A DNA stretch of 64,000 nucleotides from CAZIZT01 sp964544085 (GTDB lineage: Bacteria > Campylobacterota_A > Desulfurellia > Desulfurellales > Hippeaceae), in contig CAZIZT010000020.1 in assembly GCA_964544085.1 (NCBI GenBank), positions 9,576 to 73,575 on the forward strand. The letters are read 5' to 3'. Under the pieces are notes generated by a model. That model had not been told where the DNA came from. It made no database searches and worked only from the letters and a program-made list of their open reading frames with translations. A program made the position numbers and the translations under genes. Positions 15,271 through 24,019 of this stretch are shown in pieces. Position 1 is the stretch's first letter; each line of letters begins with the position of its first letter.

Positions 15271-16016
15271 GATTCACCCCTTTTTCTATATTTTCTGTCT
15301 TTGTAAAATAGCTCCACAAAACGTTTGTTTGCGAACTCTTCCACCTCCTCCTGAAGCTGTTTAAATTTCTCTATAAGCCTGCGCGCCTCGTCCGTTATAA
15401 CGCTTCCGCCACTGTTCCTTCCTTTTTGCGTGATGACGTATCTTTCGTTCATGTTGTTTTCCAGGATCTGAATGTGGTTCCAGACTTTTTTGTAGCTGAC
15501 ATTCAAATGTTTTGCAACTGCAGAGATTGAGCCGTATTTATCGATGAGTTGCAGTATTTCGAGCTTGCCTTTCCCGAACACCATGCCTATGCCCTTGTTT
15601 TCCATCCACACCTTAGTCTTAACCTTCAGTCTGGGCCGCTTCTTTTCTCTGAAACAGCCAAGCTGACAGTAGATCACATCTATTTCGCTGTTTTTGATGG
15701 TTGATCGGACCCTCTTTAAGCCAAACCGCGCCGCCACTTTCCAGGCATCCTTGCAGGTTATGCGTTTTTTCTCGTCGGTGTATTTTTTTAACTCGTCGTA
15801 AACTTCCTGCTCAAACTCACCATATCCCAGACTGCCAAATTGGGCCAGGGGACAATCCTTTACCCTGAAACCGAGCCTTGTGGCAGCCTTTCCTATTAAA
15901 AGCGGGTTCATTTTTAGTTTTCTTGCCACAGCCATCATTTTTGTGCAATCTACCCGACCCCTTTCGTCGGCGTATCTATCAAGCTCCTTTTCAATCAGAG
16001 AATCGTTAATCTCCAT
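15267..16016 (-). CDS. ModE-like regulator with duplicated Cys-containing N-terminal domain
   Basis: Residues about 145-249 form a ModE-type winged helix: KLEILQLIDKYGSISAVAKHLNVSYKKVWNHIQILEN, then a GRNSGGSVITDEARRLIEKF wing and helix. ModE normally represses molybdate uptake when metal binds a C-terminal TOBE domain, which is absent. Instead residues 10-62 and 76-122 are two similar units, each with an ER/EKxRxxC start, a short helix and a C-x-L-x-x-F-type end (C24/C55 and C88/C117). They might sense metal or thiol state; that is inference. The gene leads the transporter operon. Confidence 0.8.
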   Translation of the reverse strand: MEINDSLIEKELDRYADERGRVDCTKMMAVARKLKMNPLLIGKAATRLGFRVKDCPLAQFGSLGYGEFEQEVYDELKKYTDEKKRITCKDAWKVAARFGLKRVRSTIKNSEIDVIYCQLGCFREKKRPRLKVKTKVWMENKGIGMVFGKGKLEILQLIDKYGSISAVAKHLNVSYKKVWNHIQILENNMNERYVITQKGRNSGGSVITDEARRLIEKFKQLQEEVEEFANKRFVELFYKDRKYRKRGES

Positions 16017-16063
16017 GACTATGCACCCCGTAATAAATATGATTTTTCTGCATATTTTTCCAC

Positions 16064-16094
16064 AAAAAAGTTGCCCCTCCCAAAAGGGAAGGGC
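16064..16094 (-). terminator. Terminator after the formate dehydrogenase operon
   Basis: GCCCCTCCC (16073-16081) and GGGAAGGGC (16086-16094) form a hairpin with an AAAA loop. The single imperfect pair becomes a U-G wobble on the minus strand. The T-run needed for minus-strand termination lies at 16064-16070. It separates the dehydrogenase genes from the tungstate operon. Confidence 0.85.
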
Positions 16095-16102
16095 ACAAAA
16101 AG

Positions 16103-16978
16103 CTACTTATCTTGCTTTTCAACGTACTTCTTGTAAAAAGAGGAGTGAAGATACTTAACTTCATCCTCACTTTTATACCCCGTTAACATACTCCTTAGGG
16201 ATCCTTTCACCACAAACAGCGACATGTATAGATGCACTAGGAACATGGCAAGAATTACGACAGCAGCCACGTTGTGAGCGATAGCTGCAAACCTGAGCAA
16301 ATCTATCTGATACTTGAAAATGCCCTGTTTAAACTGTTGAAAGAACATAGCAGCCCCTGTTGCAAGCATAAAGGCTCCAAGGAGTGTTGCAACCCAGAAC
16401 CAGAATTTCTGACCCGGATTAAATTTGCATGCACCGGTCTCTATCTTCTGCTTCGTGAAGTAACCACCGCCTGTTGATAACCACTTGAAGTCGTTTGGGT
16501 GCAGAAACATGTCCTTGACCCACATAGCAAAAAGCGGGATCAGTACAATTGCAAACAGGGCAGCGCCCAGGTCATGCAGCGATCTCATGGTCCTTACAAA
16601 TCCGTCGCCTCCAAAAAACTTTGCGTATACTATGATCAAGCCTGTTGGAATCAGTAGCGTAAAACTGGCGGCGGCAATCCAGTGCACTATGATGTTGAAC
16701 ACATTGAAAAATTTTATCTTTTTGCCGCCCTCCTCAAAGCGTTTAGGCCCAAAAATTATGTAATGCAGGAAAAAGCCTGCCAGCAGTGCACCTATAACCA
16801 GGATGTAGACTATCTTAAAGTAAGATGTCTGGAACTCAACGAATCTGGTGCCCCAAACGTAGTAATGGGGAACGCTACCAACAAGCTGCTGCCGGATAAT
16901 ATCGGGAGGGGGGAGTGCAGCCGAAGCCACTCCCCTTGCAAGAAACAGAGACAGAAGCGTCAGGATAAATTTCCGCAT
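16103..16978 (-). CDS. fdhC: Formate dehydrogenase cytochrome b subunit (gamma)
   Basis: The 291-residue protein has an N-terminal signal-like helix (MRKFILTLLSLFLARGVASA), then four membrane helices. These include FNVFNIIVHWIAAASFTLLIPTGL, SLHDLGAALFAIVLIPLFAMW and RFAAIAHNVAAVVILAMFLVHLYMSL. The histidines in these helices are the likely heme b ligands of FdnI-type subunits. It passes electrons from the extracytoplasmic FdhAB to quinone. I chose ATG 16978, 12 bases after fdhB; longer readings upstream run out of frame through fdhB. Confidence 0.9.
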   Translation of the reverse strand: MRKFILTLLSLFLARGVASAALPPPDIIRQQLVGSVPHYYVWGTRFVEFQTSYFKIVYILVIGALLAGFFLHYIIFGPKRFEEGGKKIKFFNVFNIIVHWIAAASFTLLIPTGLIIVYAKFFGGDGFVRTMRSLHDLGAALFAIVLIPLFAMWVKDMFLHPNDFKWLSTGGGYFTKQKIETGACKFNPGQKFWFWVATLLGAFMLATGAAMFFQQFKQGIFKYQIDLLRFAAIAHNVAAVVILAMFLVHLYMSLFVVKGSLRSMLTGYKSEDEVKYLHSSFYKKYVEKQDK

Positions 16979-16989
16979 TGCTCTCCCCT

Positions 16990-17601
16990 TTACTTGTTCG
17001 GATAAGCCACATCCCACCCGTACGGACCTGTTGGGACTCCATGTCCCATTTCGAGTTTTCTCGTTCTGATAATGTCGGAAACGTGGGCGGCATCTCCGAC
17101 AATAAGGGCGTTGGTTGCACACATAGCAGCGCAAAGAGGCACTTTGCCCTCTGCGATCCTGTTCTGGCCGTAAAGCCTCTTCTCTTTGTCGGAGAATGTT
17201 GGAGCGGGACCGCCAGCACACATGGTGCACTTGTCCATGACGCCCCGGATACCGAATGCGCCGTCCCTTGGGAATTGCGGAGCACCGAACGGACAAGCAT
17301 ACAGACAATAGCCGCAGCCAATGCACTTATCCTTATCGTGCAGAACGATACCGTCGGCTCTGATGTAGAAACACTGAACCGGACAGACCTGGGCACATGG
17401 AGCGTCCGTACAGTGCATGCAGGATATGGATAGGGAGTACTCTTTGTTCTCCACACCTTCGTTTACGGTGATAACCCTGCGGCGATTAATGCCAAGAGGT
17501 AGCTCGTTGCCTTCCTGGCAGGCAACTTCGCAGCCGTGGCAATTTATGCATCTGTGTACGTCACAGTAAAATTTCATTCTACCGTATTTGTACTCTGCCA
17601 T
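16990..17601 (-). CDS. fdhB: Formate dehydrogenase iron-sulfur subunit (beta)
   Basis: The 203-residue protein has four Cys clusters: CINCHGCEVAC (C18-C28), CMHCTDAPCAQVCP, CIGCGYCLYACP, and CTMC paired with a later CAAMC. They support four [4Fe-4S] clusters, as in FdnH. It carries electrons from FdhA to the cytochrome b subunit. It lacks the C-terminal membrane anchor of E. coli FdnH, as is common in shorter beta subunits. It follows fdhA by 13 bases and precedes fdhC by 11. Confidence 0.92.
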   Translation of the reverse strand: MAEYKYGRMKFYCDVHRCINCHGCEVACQEGNELPLGINRRRVITVNEGVENKEYSLSISCMHCTDAPCAQVCPVQCFYIRADGIVLHDKDKCIGCGYCLYACPFGAPQFPRDGAFGIRGVMDKCTMCAGGPAPTFSDKEKRLYGQNRIAEGKVPLCAAMCATNALIVGDAAHVSDIIRTRKLEMGHGVPTGPYGWDVAYPNK

Positions 17602-17614
17602 CTCTCACTCCTTC

Positions 17615-20431
17615 TTATGCTTTTTCTATACGGCACAAGCCGACCTTGGTTTCTGGAATCTGAGTAACAATGTCGTAGCCGTAGTTGGTTACCGTGTTGG
17701 CACTCTCACCTATGGCGTACGGCTTTGCACCCTTCGGATAGTTGGCACTCATATCCTTGCCTTCCATAATACCGGCGAAGTGGATCGGCAGGAATATCCT
17801 ATCAGGCAACACCCTGTAGGAGTATTGTGCCTTCACCTTTATTTTTGCACCCTCCGGCGAATGGATCCACATCATGTCTCCGTCGCCTATGCCGTATTTT
17901 ATAGCCAGCTCCGGATGGATCTCTGCGAACATCTCCGGATAAATGGCAGCAAGATATTTGGACGTTCTCTCTTCCACACCGGCTCCCATGTAGGTGACCA
18001 GTCTTCCGGTGGTGAGGATGACCGGGTACTCTTTTGCCCAATCCTTTTTCTGGATGGAGATAAACTTTGTATCGACCCTGTACTGGTTCTTCTGATCCGG
18101 ATAGGTAGGATAGACCTTCACAAGATCATAGCGTGGCGTATGCAGAGGCTCTCTGTGGATAGGTATCTGATCCGGGAAGTTCCAGACGATTGCCCTTGCT
18201 CTTGCGTTACCGTATGGAGCAATGCCGTATTTCATGCAGATCTTTGCAATCAAGCCACTGATGTCCACCTTCCAGTTTTTGCCCATTACCTTCTTCTCAA
18301 ACGGTGTTAGCTTGATGCCAAGCACCTTCTCGATGTTGTCCTTTGTGATCTCAGGATAACCGCCTTTGACCTTGGCGCCTTTGAGCGTTGCCAGCGGTCC
18401 TGCAAGCTGACTTACACCATTGTGGACAAGTCCGAACCTGTTTCTGAAGCCCATACCACCCTGCATTACCGGCAGATTCAGATCGTACAGTATCGGGCTT
18501 CCAGGATGGTCCTCTGTCCAGCATGGCCATGGCAAGCCGTAGTACTCGCCTTTGACCGGTCCAATACCGCGCAACGTTACAGGATCGAAGTACTCCCAGT
18601 ACTTGTTGTGTTTCTTCAGTCTCTCGGCTTTCCAGCCGGTGAGACCTATTGTCTTGATGATCCTTGCAATCTCGTCGGTTGCGTCTTCAGGGAATTTGAA
18701 CGTATTCTTGACCTGTTTGAGTGTAAGGGTCTTTTTATCAACATCGAGGAGCATAGCCCTTGTGAACTCTTTGTAGAAGCCAAGCCTTTTTGCCAGCTCA
18801 AACATGATCTCATGGTCGGTTTTTGACTCATACATCGGCTTGACAACCCTGTTTCTCCACTGGGCGCTCCTGTTTGTTGCCGTTACAGAACCACTGTTTT
18901 CAAACTGTGTTGCTGCAGGCAACAGGAAGAGATTGTTCTTTCTCTCTGTAATAACAGCGCCTTCCTGAGCGAATGGGTCTACAATGACAAGCAGATCCAG
19001 TTTGTCCAGGGCTTCTTTAACCTTTGCTGTCTGCTCAGTTGTGGTTAAGGCGTTACCCATAACCACCAACGCCTTAATCGGTGATGGTGAGTAGATTTTC
19101 TCTTCCTGCAGGACACCCTGCCACCATTTTGCTAATGTGAAGCCCTTTGTCTCCATCCATTTCTTGGATTTGAATCGCTTAACGAGCCAGTTGTAATCAA
19201 CTCCCCACTGCTTCGCAAAGTATTTCCAGGAGCCCTCATGCAGACCGTAGTAGCCCGGCAGCGAGTGCGAGAGATCGCACATATCCGTTGCACCCTGAAC
19301 GTTGTCGTGACCCCTTAAGATGTTACAACCTCCGCCGGGTACACCCATATTACCAAGGGCGAGCTGGAGAATTGGTCCGATTCTTGTATTGGAAGAACCG
19401 ATCGTGTGCTGCGTGTAGCCCATTGCCCAGACAAATGTGCCCGGTCTATTTGTTGCATAGGCTTCCGCTATCTGGTAGATCCTTTCGACCGGTACACCCG
19501 TCACATCGGATACGCGCTCAGGGGTCCACTTCTCAGCCTCTTTCTTGACAGCATCCATGCCGTAGACCCTCTGTTTGATAAATTCCTTATCCTCCCAGCC
19601 GTTTTTGAAGATCAGATGAAGGATGCCGTAGATGAATGGTATGTCTGTACCGGGTCTGATCTGAGCGAACAGATCTGCATGCGCTGCAGTTTTTGTGAAT
19701 CTTGGATCAATAACTATTAATACAGCGTTGTTTCTCTCCTTGGCCTTCAGGAAGTTTTTAAATCCAACCGGATGTGCAACTGCTGGGTTGGATCCAATTA
19801 CCATGATTGCTTTGGAGTTCTGGATATCACCCAGATGGTTGGTCATTGCGCCGTATCCCCACGTGTTTGCCACACCAGCAACCGTGGAGCTGTGGCATAT
19901 TCTTGCCTGATGGTCTATGTTGTTTGTACCAAAGAATGCTGCGAATTTCCTGAAGTAATAAGCCTGTTCGGTGCTCATCTTTGCTGAACCCAGGAACATT
20001 ACGGAGTCTGGTCCGTATTTCTCCCTGAGTGACTTTAGCTGGTTGGCTATCTTGTCAAGCGCCTCTTTCCAGCTTATACGTTTCCATTCACCGTTTACCT
20101 TCTCAAGCGGGTGCTTTAATCTCTTCTTTGATCTTACCTCATCAATCATTGCTGCGCCTTTACAGCAATGGCCACCCTGGCTGAATGGGTGAAGCTGAGC
20201 AACCTCTTGTCTTACCCAAACACCGTTTTGGACCTCGGCTATGATACCGCAACCCACCGAGCATGCCGTACAGATCGTTCTAACCTTTTTGGAGCCTGGA
20301 TATGGCTCTTTAATTTCGGCAGCGGATGCATTTCTCACAACTCCTCTGGCAGCAAGAGAAGAAGTAGCTACGGCTGTGCCCAGTGCAGCCATCTTAAGAA
20401 ACGATCTGCGTCCTACCTTACTTCCCTGCAT
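17615..20431 (-). CDS. fdhA: Formate dehydrogenase catalytic subunit, Cys-type, Tat-exported
   Basis: The 938-residue protein oxidises formate at a bis-molybdopterin Mo/W site. A Tat motif RRSFLK lies at residues 8-13, followed by CTACSVGC (C54, C57, C61) and HCCKG for the [4Fe-4S] cluster. The active-site segment HQARICHSSTVAG places Cys179 (codon TGC) where E. coli FdnG has selenocysteine, next to the conserved His180. The C-terminal domain continues through GRLVTYMGAGVEERTS. The nearby WtpA-like transporter suggests tungsten, which is inference. The chaperone, a small Tat protein and a polyferredoxin precede it. Confidence 0.95.
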   Translation of the reverse strand: MQGSKVGRRSFLKMAALGTAVATSSLAARGVVRNASAAEIKEPYPGSKKVRTICTACSVGCGIIAEVQNGVWVRQEVAQLHPFSQGGHCCKGAAMIDEVRSKKRLKHPLEKVNGEWKRISWKEALDKIANQLKSLREKYGPDSVMFLGSAKMSTEQAYYFRKFAAFFGTNNIDHQARICHSSTVAGVANTWGYGAMTNHLGDIQNSKAIMVIGSNPAVAHPVGFKNFLKAKERNNAVLIVIDPRFTKTAAHADLFAQIRPGTDIPFIYGILHLIFKNGWEDKEFIKQRVYGMDAVKKEAEKWTPERVSDVTGVPVERIYQIAEAYATNRPGTFVWAMGYTQHTIGSSNTRIGPILQLALGNMGVPGGGCNILRGHDNVQGATDMCDLSHSLPGYYGLHEGSWKYFAKQWGVDYNWLVKRFKSKKWMETKGFTLAKWWQGVLQEEKIYSPSPIKALVVMGNALTTTEQTAKVKEALDKLDLLVIVDPFAQEGAVITERKNNLFLLPAATQFENSGSVTATNRSAQWRNRVVKPMYESKTDHEIMFELAKRLGFYKEFTRAMLLDVDKKTLTLKQVKNTFKFPEDATDEIARIIKTIGLTGWKAERLKKHNKYWEYFDPVTLRGIGPVKGEYYGLPWPCWTEDHPGSPILYDLNLPVMQGGMGFRNRFGLVHNGVSQLAGPLATLKGAKVKGGYPEITKDNIEKVLGIKLTPFEKKVMGKNWKVDISGLIAKICMKYGIAPYGNARARAIVWNFPDQIPIHREPLHTPRYDLVKVYPTYPDQKNQYRVDTKFISIQKKDWAKEYPVILTTGRLVTYMGAGVEERTSKYLAAIYPEMFAEIHPELAIKYGIGDGDMMWIHSPEGAKIKVKAQYSYRVLPDRIFLPIHFAGIMEGKDMSANYPKGAKPYAIGESANTVTNYGYDIVTQIPETKVGLCRIEKA

Positions 20432-20454
20432 TTTTCACTCTCCTTCCACTTTAA

Positions 20455-20673
20455 TTAAGGTGCGATTTTGTAATACTCTTCCCAGTGTTTTGTGATCCTG
20501 TAGAGAATCTCTCGTTTGGGAGAGTGTCCCCTAACAACACCGTTGTCGCCTGGCGGTTGTACCTGGGCATCCGATACAGCAGGGCTCATCACTGCGCTAC
20601 CCACTGCGGAGGCGGCAACACTGAATGTCAGGGCTTTTTTAAGAAATTCTCGCCTGTCCTCCTTACCACTCAT
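20455..20673 (-). CDS. Small Tat-signal protein of formate dehydrogenase loci
   Basis: The 72-residue protein begins with a Tat signal (RREFLKKALTFSVAASAVGSAVM). It then has a short conserved-looking tail (GVVRGHSPKREILYRITKHWEEYYKI). Small proteins of this form, called formate dehydrogenase region TAT targets, lie just before fdhA in epsilon- and delta-type bacteria. The mature part is only about 40 residues, so a structural or assembly role is more likely than catalysis. The exact function is unknown. Confidence 0.85.
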   Translation of the reverse strand: MSGKEDRREFLKKALTFSVAASAVGSAVMSPAVSDAQVQPPGDNGVVRGHSPKREILYRITKHWEEYYKIAP

Positions 20674-20702
20674 AACATCCCCTCCTTGAAAAATTTAAAA
20701 CA

Positions 20703-21455
20703 TTAAACATCTTCCTCAACCGCTTCCTCTTCTTCTATGTCGAGTCCGCAGCTTGGTGGCATTTCAGCTTTGTGCCTGCCTTTGTGCTTCAGATTCGTAT
20801 ATGGCAGCACCTTCTCCGCATGTATCTCTTTTTCTTGTTTTCTGGCAGGTAGGGGCACATCAAAGTACATACGCTCAAACTCGATGAATGCTTTGAAGAG
20901 TATGGCAATTTCTCTATACATTCGGCTTTTTTCGTACTCTATCAGGCTGTTTGCAAACTCATCGGCAAATGGATTCAGAATATTCACAAACACATCCCTT
21001 TGGAGTTTGTCGTAGTTGTTTTCCTTGCTTGCATTGCGGATTAAATGGTGCATGAAGGTGCAGATGAAGCCAATATCATCTTCTGTGTCTGTATAGTGCT
21101 TATCGTCAAGCCTGAATTGGGTTTTTAGTATGTAGTCAATCATTTCGACTCTCTTCTTGCCGCTTTCGTAGCCCTCATCAAAGTAGGAGGCTGTTGTTCG
21201 TATGGGGCTTGAGGGATCGAAAAAAACCCTATCATACTCATCCGATAATTCCTGATATCCGCCTTTTTTTAGCATCTCAAGTAGATTATCGGTGGCTATT
21301 TTTGCCTCATCTGTAATTGGATACTCGGCTATTGTTTCAAGGGTCTCTTTAACACCATCGAATCGGTCATCTCTGTCTGTAAACGCAAACAGTACAGAGA
21401 AAAGACCGTAGTAAACGCTTCTGGATCGATCTACAAGTTCTTTTTTATTAGACAC
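20703..21455 (-). CDS. TorD/DmsD-family chaperone
   Basis: The 250-residue protein has the helical TorD pattern: SRSVYYGLFSVLFAF at the start, SDEYDRVFFDPSSPIRTTASYFDEGYESG in the middle, and DDIGFICTFMHHLIRNA. Such chaperones bind the Tat signal of molybdoenzymes until cofactor is inserted. The acidic C-terminus (EEEEAVEEDV) and two cysteine-poor linkers are unremarkable. Position between the polyferredoxin and the Tat-signal proteins points to FdhA as client. It overlaps the upstream gene by 8 bases. Confidence 0.88.
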   Translation of the reverse strand: MSNKKELVDRSRSVYYGLFSVLFAFTDRDDRFDGVKETLETIAEYPITDEAKIATDNLLEMLKKGGYQELSDEYDRVFFDPSSPIRTTASYFDEGYESGKKRVEMIDYILKTQFRLDDKHYTDTEDDIGFICTFMHHLIRNASKENNYDKLQRDVFVNILNPFADEFANSLIEYEKSRMYREIAILFKAFIEFERMYFDVPLPARKQEKEIHAEKVLPYTNLKHKGRHKAEMPPSCGLDIEEEEAVEEDV

Positions 21456-23154
21456 CTTTTTTTCCTTTCATTTCCTGTTCTATTTGGTGTTTGAGCATCA
21501 CCTTTGGTTTGCAGTCCGGACAACAGTAGAGTGTTTTTACTCTGGGGTCGTCTTCTCCAAATATGGGTATCATCATTTCCGCTATTTTCCTGATTGAACG
21601 AGCAGGGGCGAACGGTTTTCCGCACTCTATACACCTGAACAGCTCATCTTTTGCCAGTACCTGCTCGGTGAAGTACTCCGGCTTTAGCTCGAGAGTATCA
21701 TCAATAAGCTCAAGACACTCTTCTGGACAGATAAGCTCGCAGTAGCCGCAACTTGAGCAGATAATAGGTGTAAACCTAAGCGTATTGTCGCTACTGTTGG
21801 GTTTTAGAGCTTCTAAGTTGCATCCACCGGCACAGGATAGACAGAGGGTGCATTTGTTTGTGTCTATTTTGATTTTGCAGTAGTGTATGAACTCGCCGGT
21901 TTTGTAAACACCAAGGTCTCTGTTGCCTACAAGGTGTGAGAGTCTGTTGGCTACGATCTCTCTCTTTTTAGCATACATCTGATTGGCAATTGTAAACCTT
22001 GTGCCCTCGAGCTTTTTCGCATTATCTATGGCAGTTTGCAGCTGCTGGTGATCCTCAGCAAGCAATATAGCTTCTTCATTGTAAGCACGCCTGTAGAATT
22101 CATTGACCATTTCTATGGCCTCTCTGGTTCCACGTGAGACTGAATCGTTATAGAGTATAACCTGTGAGCCACTCTCTTGCAGGATTGTTAGAAAATGGGA
22201 TTCATCGAGGAATTTCCTGCCACCTATAACAAAGGGTAATACATCCTCTTTTAGCCTCACATCCAGTGAGTCGATATTCATTTCTTCGGGTATAATCAAT
22301 GCGATTCTGTCACGAAAAGCCTTGCTCATCATATGAAAAACGCCACGGCTTGTCTCGGCGTAATCCAGAGCACCGGATGGGCATATACTGATGCATCCAC
22401 CACAGCCTGTACAGTTAACTTCCACAAACTCAAGGTGTCGTTTGTCATCTATTTTGAGTATTGCTTCGACGGGGCAAAAATCGGCACAAAAACCACATAC
22501 ATCATGCTTTCTTTCGTGGTACTGGCATATTGACGGATCGTAGCGTATTATTTTTGTGTACTCGTAGCCTTCTTTAAGGTTTTTAACAATTGAACGATAA
22601 GTCTGCTCAAATCCAAGCTTTGCAGGATCGTACACACCGACCCTTTCGTGGTTCTCTGGTACATTGAAGAAAATAACCTGATCGGTTTCAATTCGATTCT
22701 CATGATCGTTTTCGTCTTTAAATGTTACGACAAGAGAACCGATTGAACCCTTTATGCTGGTGAGCTTGTCAGGTTCTATCTGGGAAATTTCAAAGGCTTC
22801 TTTATCGTTGAAATCCTTTAAGAACTCCTCAACCCTATCGGGTGAACCTATGATCAGTAACCTGTTTTGAACTGGCTGATACTGTGGTATGTCAGTTGAA
22901 TAGGAGTACTTCAGGTGCCTTAATTTATAAAGAGTCAGAACACCTTTTGCCTTTTTCTGAGGATCATCCGGTGAGTGGCGCAAATAAAAGTTTACCTCTG
23001 GTGCATAAATAACAGGGTTGAGATCTCTTGAGTTTCCTATGATAACCTGTTTGCCTTCGAGTTCTTCGACCCCTTTTACCCTCTTAATCTCGTCTGGCAG
23101 ACTTAGATCACTTTCTTCAGTCTCCAGTAATGCAAACTCTACATCTTCTATCAT
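21448..23154 (-). CDS. Multi-cluster ferredoxin of the formate dehydrogenase operon
   Basis: The 568-residue protein carries a first ferredoxin pair (CGFCADFCP and CTGCGGCISICP, around residues 220-260) and a second (CTLCLSCAGGC and CSSCGYCELICP, around 440-480). A C-terminal rubredoxin-like set follows (CIECGKPF, then CCPDC). The N-terminal 200 residues have no motif I recognise, and there is no signal or membrane segment, so it is probably cytoplasmic. It may supply electrons for assembly or couple the dehydrogenase to soluble carriers. It is the first gene after a strong promoter. Confidence 0.82.
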   Translation of the reverse strand: MIEDVEFALLETEESDLSLPDEIKRVKGVEELEGKQVIIGNSRDLNPVIYAPEVNFYLRHSPDDPQKKAKGVLTLYKLRHLKYSYSTDIPQYQPVQNRLLIIGSPDRVEEFLKDFNDKEAFEISQIEPDKLTSIKGSIGSLVVTFKDENDHENRIETDQVIFFNVPENHERVGVYDPAKLGFEQTYRSIVKNLKEGYEYTKIIRYDPSICQYHERKHDVCGFCADFCPVEAILKIDDKRHLEFVEVNCTGCGGCISICPSGALDYAETSRGVFHMMSKAFRDRIALIIPEEMNIDSLDVRLKEDVLPFVIGGRKFLDESHFLTILQESGSQVILYNDSVSRGTREAIEMVNEFYRRAYNEEAILLAEDHQQLQTAIDNAKKLEGTRFTIANQMYAKKREIVANRLSHLVGNRDLGVYKTGEFIHYCKIKIDTNKCTLCLSCAGGCNLEALKPNSSDNTLRFTPIICSSCGYCELICPEECLELIDDTLELKPEYFTEQVLAKDELFRCIECGKPFAPARSIRKIAEMMIPIFGEDDPRVKTLYCCPDCKPKVMLKHQIEQEMKGKKGV

Positions 23155-23459
23155 CCTTTCCTTCCCGGTACAGATAACTTTCTAACTCGTAATTTTCTCA
23201 TCCTCTACGTTACACATTCTACTCACGTAAATGACCTCAGTCAACTATTTTTTAATTCTGTCTTTTTTTATTATGAATAGTTTGCATATTTTGCCACATC
23301 TGAATTAACCTTCAATAGGTTAATGCTTTTAAAATCGGCTTTTTCTTGGTAAAGTATAGCTCCAATACGGTTTAAAATAACATTAAGTAAGAGTTTAGTT
23401 TAATATAAAATAAGCAGGAAAACGAGAAACTTTAAGAGGCTGATGGATTTAATGTTAAG
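23155..23459. other. Intergenic region, 305 bp
   Basis: It separates the polyferredoxin and GIY-YIG genes, both on the minus strand. It holds a good sigma-70 promoter at 23216-23244 and an AAGGAAAGG ribosome site just before the polyferredoxin start. The rest is AT-rich with no coding frame, RNA gene or hairpin that I can support. Confidence 0.6.
23216..23244 (-). promoter_or_regulatory. Sigma-70-type promoter of the formate dehydrogenase operon
   Basis: On the minus strand TTGACT (23244-23239), a 17-base spacer and TAGAAT (23221-23216) match the consensus well. The expected start near 23209 gives a leader of about 55 bases before the polyferredoxin ATG. Confidence 0.75.
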
Positions 23460-23957
23460 TTAGTAAGTTATTTCATTGCTGATTTGCAAACATATTATTC
23501 TTGTAAATTGTCTTATAGAGAGATTCTCAGTTATATATTGAATTTTATCTATTGGATTGATCGGGCTTACAAAGAGGTGGCTTGCGCTTTTAGCGTCTGT
23601 AGCCCCAAAACCCCTAATATAATCGAAATGCTTCTCAAGCATTTTTGCCAGCGTTTCTTCGAGAGGCTCTGATGATATAAAGCAGACAATCTGTATCAAT
23701 TTAACATGTTCCATCAGATAATCGATATGCCACCTCAGTTTTCTGGGAGGATTTAGGTATCTTTTTAATCTGCTCGAGAGGCCATTCATTGCAGAGCCCA
23801 CGTAGATATACCACCCAGCCTCAAATTTGAGACTACCCAGAGCCCCTACGTTGAGATACATCGATCGTTCAAGGCGCATAATAAGGAGATATGAGCCTTT
23901 TTCTTTCGGTAAGTTATCAGAATGAGCCAGAATTGTGTATATTTTTTCATGGCTCAT
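23460..23957 (-). CDS. GIY-YIG domain protein (DUF123-like)
   Basis: The 165-residue protein begins its domain with KGSYLLIMRLE and has GWYIYVGSAMNGLSSRLKRYL, the GIY-YIG core plus the basic helix. It continues with LRWHIDYLMEHVKLIQIVCFISSEPLEETLAKML. The pattern matches DUF123 proteins, sometimes fused to endonuclease III. The role is unproven, and the usual glycine motif is changed to GSY. ATG 23957 has no ribosome site; a TATATT lies 6 bases upstream. Confidence 0.75.
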   Translation of the reverse strand: MSHEKIYTILAHSDNLPKEKGSYLLIMRLERSMYLNVGALGSLKFEAGWYIYVGSAMNGLSSRLKRYLNPPRKLRWHIDYLMEHVKLIQIVCFISSEPLEETLAKMLEKHFDYIRGFGATDAKSASHLFVSPINPIDKIQYITENLSIRQFTRIICLQISNEITY

Positions 23958-24019
23958 GCTTGTAATATATCAAAACTCGCTTATATTGACTATCGCCAAA
24001 ACTGTTTCGGAGGTGGTGT

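Noticed and set aside
16979..17326. Long N-terminal extension of the cytochrome b subunit
   Set aside because: It overlaps fdhB in another frame; MRKFILTLL at 16978 is a proper signal-like start.
19880..19910. Possible selenocysteine at the formate dehydrogenase active site
   Set aside because: The codon is TGC (Cys), with no in-frame TGA.
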